Of a DNA stretch of 25,237 nucleotides, positions 21,401-24,400 are shown piece by piece. The notes below the pieces were generated by a model. That model was given only the letters and a program-made list of their open reading frames with translations. It was not told where the DNA came from and made no database searches. Source of the DNA: DATAVB01 sp040414495 (GTDB lineage: Bacteria > Actinomycetota > Actinomycetes > Mycobacteriales > QHCD01); the NCBI GenBank assembly GCA_040414495.1, contig JBEDUI010000174.1:1-25237 (forward strand), given 5' to 3'. Positions within the stretch are counted from its first letter, which is position 1. Every line of letters begins with the position of its first letter. The position numbers and the translations under genes are program-made.

Positions 21401-24400
21401 ACGCTCTGGTCGGCCGGGTCGTAGAACTTCGCCGTGGTGACGTGGGTCTTGCCGTTCGGCCACTGGATCGCGATCTGGGCCAACGATCCGTGGCCCGCGC
21501 GCGTCAGCGCCTCGCCGATCGCCTGGTACGCCTGCCCGACCGGCAGGCTCTCTTTGTACCCAGGAGCGATCAGCTTCTGGAATCGCCCACCGCCCTTGCC
21601 GACTTGTCGCTCGAGCGTCGCGATGGGCAGCCCGCCGACCGGCTTGGTCAGGTCGCCATCGACGAAGCCGTCCAGCGGCGGCGCTTCGGCTATGTCCGTC
21701 TTTCCGTACAGCCAGGTGTTCGCGTCCGCCGCGTTGGACGGCACGCAGCCCACGGCCCGGGTCGGCTCGGCCGCGACGTAATCGACGTTGGTGCCGGTGC
21801 TCCAGTTGGTGTCGCCGGGGTCGGGTGGCTGCGGCGCCGAGCCGTCCGCGTCGGCCGGTACGCCGCGCAGCAGGTTGGCCAGGCGGGTGGCTCCGACGGT
21901 TGCGGTGCGGGCGATCTGCGCCGGGAGGTTGTACATCCGCCACACGCCCGGGTGCGCCTTCAGGTTGCGCTGGATCTCCCGTACTTCCGCCAGCTCGGTC
22001 GCGACCTCTTCGTGCAGCCGCCGCATCTGGTCGAGTTCGGCCGCAGCGTCCTGCCACATCTCGTTGAGCGTCGTGTCGTCGGCGCCCTCAAGGAGGATCT
22101 GGGCTACGTCGATACGGCGCGCCACGGCGTCGATGACCCGCTCGCGCCAGGCCGCGTGCTCCTCGAGCGTTTCGCCCGGCCCTTCCCAGCCGGCGGGACG
22201 GTGGTCATCGTCGAGGATGACGCCGATCCGGTCCCGGACCGCCAGCAGCGCCTCGTTCGCGAACTTCGAGAGGAGCTCGACCCGTCCGTTCTGCCGCTCC
22301 AGGGTGTCGGCCCGGTCGCTGGCTGCTCTCCTGGCGAGCGCGGCGTGCCGAGCCGTCATCTTCGCGTAGGCGTCGAAGACCGGCGCCCATGGCCGGGGGA
22401 GCTGCTCCAGCAGCCGACTGCCCTCCGGCAGCTCTCCGGCCAGCGCATCACCGGCGGGGCGGAATTCGGTGTCGAACTCCGGCGCGCGGGTGCGGCTTTC
22501 CCATTCCTCGAACTGCTCCGGCGTGAGTACGTGCCGATACGCCTCGGTCGGCGCCAGCCGACTCCCGATGCCGCGGCGGCGGTTCGCGAACGGCCGCACC
22601 TTCTCGTCGCTGTCGATGACGAACGACGACATCGCTTGTATGCCGGAGGTTTCGAACGGTACGTTGCTCGGCTCGTCGTGCTCGGAGTCGACGAAGTGCA
22701 CGGCTCGCTCGTCTTCGGGCACCTCGGGTCCGTCGTAGAACACCTGGGTGATGTGCGCGGTCCCATCGGCCCGATGGAAGGCGACGAAGGCGAACGAGCC
22801 CGGGCCGGCCTTCTTGAGTTGGTCGGTGATCTCGGTCCAGCCGTCGACCTGTTGGAACCGGCCTCCCCACTGGCTTTCGAGGTACGCCGCACCGTCGCGT
22901 TGCCCGACGGGGAGCGGCCGCAGCACGTCGTTGTGCTGGAAACGATCAGCCGTCCTGGCCTTCTTGGCGGTCGGCCGGCCCCGCCACGTCTCGGCCGCGG
23001 CGTCAGCGAACGGGACGCAGTCGCCCGTGTGGCCCGGCTCAAGGTCGGACATCATGTTCTTGACCGCGCGGACCTGCATGAGGCTGTGCACGGAGTACGG
23101 CGTGAACGCACCGTTCTCGTCGGTGTCCACCAGTCGTTCGAGGAGCCGCTGCTGGAAGGCCGGGGTGTCCTCGACGACCGTTCCGGGAGCCGACGCGGTG
23201 GCCGGGTTGAACATGTGCCATTCGGCCGGGTGCGCCTCAAGGTCGGCCAGAACGGCGCCGAGCCGCTCCCGTTCGGCGGCCTCCTCGACGCGGAACCGGG
23301 TCAGCTCGGCGGTGAGTTCATTCACGTCGGCGCGGCCCCGCGTGGGGCGAGCGTCCGCCCGGAGCCGGCGCAGCTCGGCCTGGCAGCTCGCGACATCTTC
23401 GCGGGCAAATCGCAGCATGACGTGGGCGTGGACCAGTGCGGGGCCGCCGCGGCGCTGAAGCCGCGTGACGCGGCGCTGGGCGTATTGCAGGGTGTCCTCA
23501 GCGAACGCGAGGTCTTCCGTGGCCCGCCGCATCGCCTGGCGCCGGATGCGCGACCGGGGTCGCGGGCGACCGGCAAGGGTCTCGTTCAGCTGCAGTTGGA
23601 CGGCGTCCCGCTCCCGCCACAGCCGCCAGAGTTTGGCGTGCAGCAGCCGATGAGCCTCCGACCGGATCTCACGCTCGGCCACGATCTGCTCGGCCTGCTC
23701 GCGCAGCTGCGCCATCGTGTCGTCGTCGATCGGGCCGTCGACCATGGCCTTGTACTGCTCGACTAGCCGCCACGCGGTGGCCTCGACCGATCCGCGCCAC
23801 AGCCGCGTGACCGGGCGATCGGCCGCCGGTCCGGCAAACCGGGTTGGCCCGGACTCGCCGGTGTGGCCCGATTCCGATTCGGGTGCTGGAACTGCCGGGC
23901 TGTGCTCCAGAGCGTCCAGCTCGGGCAGCGGGTAGTTGGCAGCCAGGAACCACGGGCCCTCGCTCAGGACCGTGGCGCGCTGCATCCGCTGGACCTGGTC
24001 GGTGACGGCCCGGGCCAGGTCGTGGACCGAGGGGTCTGACTCGGACGCGGTGGACAGTTCGTCGGCCAGGTCGACGCACGCCGCCAGATACGCCCTCTCC
24101 GCCTCGATCACCTCGGCGGCGGCCTCTTCCACCATCCCCTGTGCGGCGTCGACGCGGTCTTCGGCCTGGGCGAGTTGGTGCTCCGCGTCTGTGACCTCGT
24201 GTGCTGCGAGCTCCACTATCTCGGTGTCATGCGATTCCAACGCGTCCAGCCGGGCGTTGCGCAGCTGCCTCTGCGCTTCGTCGGCGCGCTGCTCGTAAAT
24301 CCGCCGGGCCCGCTCTTCGCTGCCGGCATCGCGGATCGCGTTGTCGTACGCGGTCGCCGCGGTCTCCGCGTTTGTCGCGGCAGTGATCGCCCGGGCTCGT

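Noticed and set aside
18760..23766. A 1,668-codon open frame on the plus strand, opposite the GT4-1, P1, P2 and P3 region
   Set aside because: It is antisense to recognisable domains with intact catalytic motifs. Its translation is rich in Arg, Val, Asp and Gly and shows no domain I recognise, which is typical of the complement of GC-rich coding DNA.
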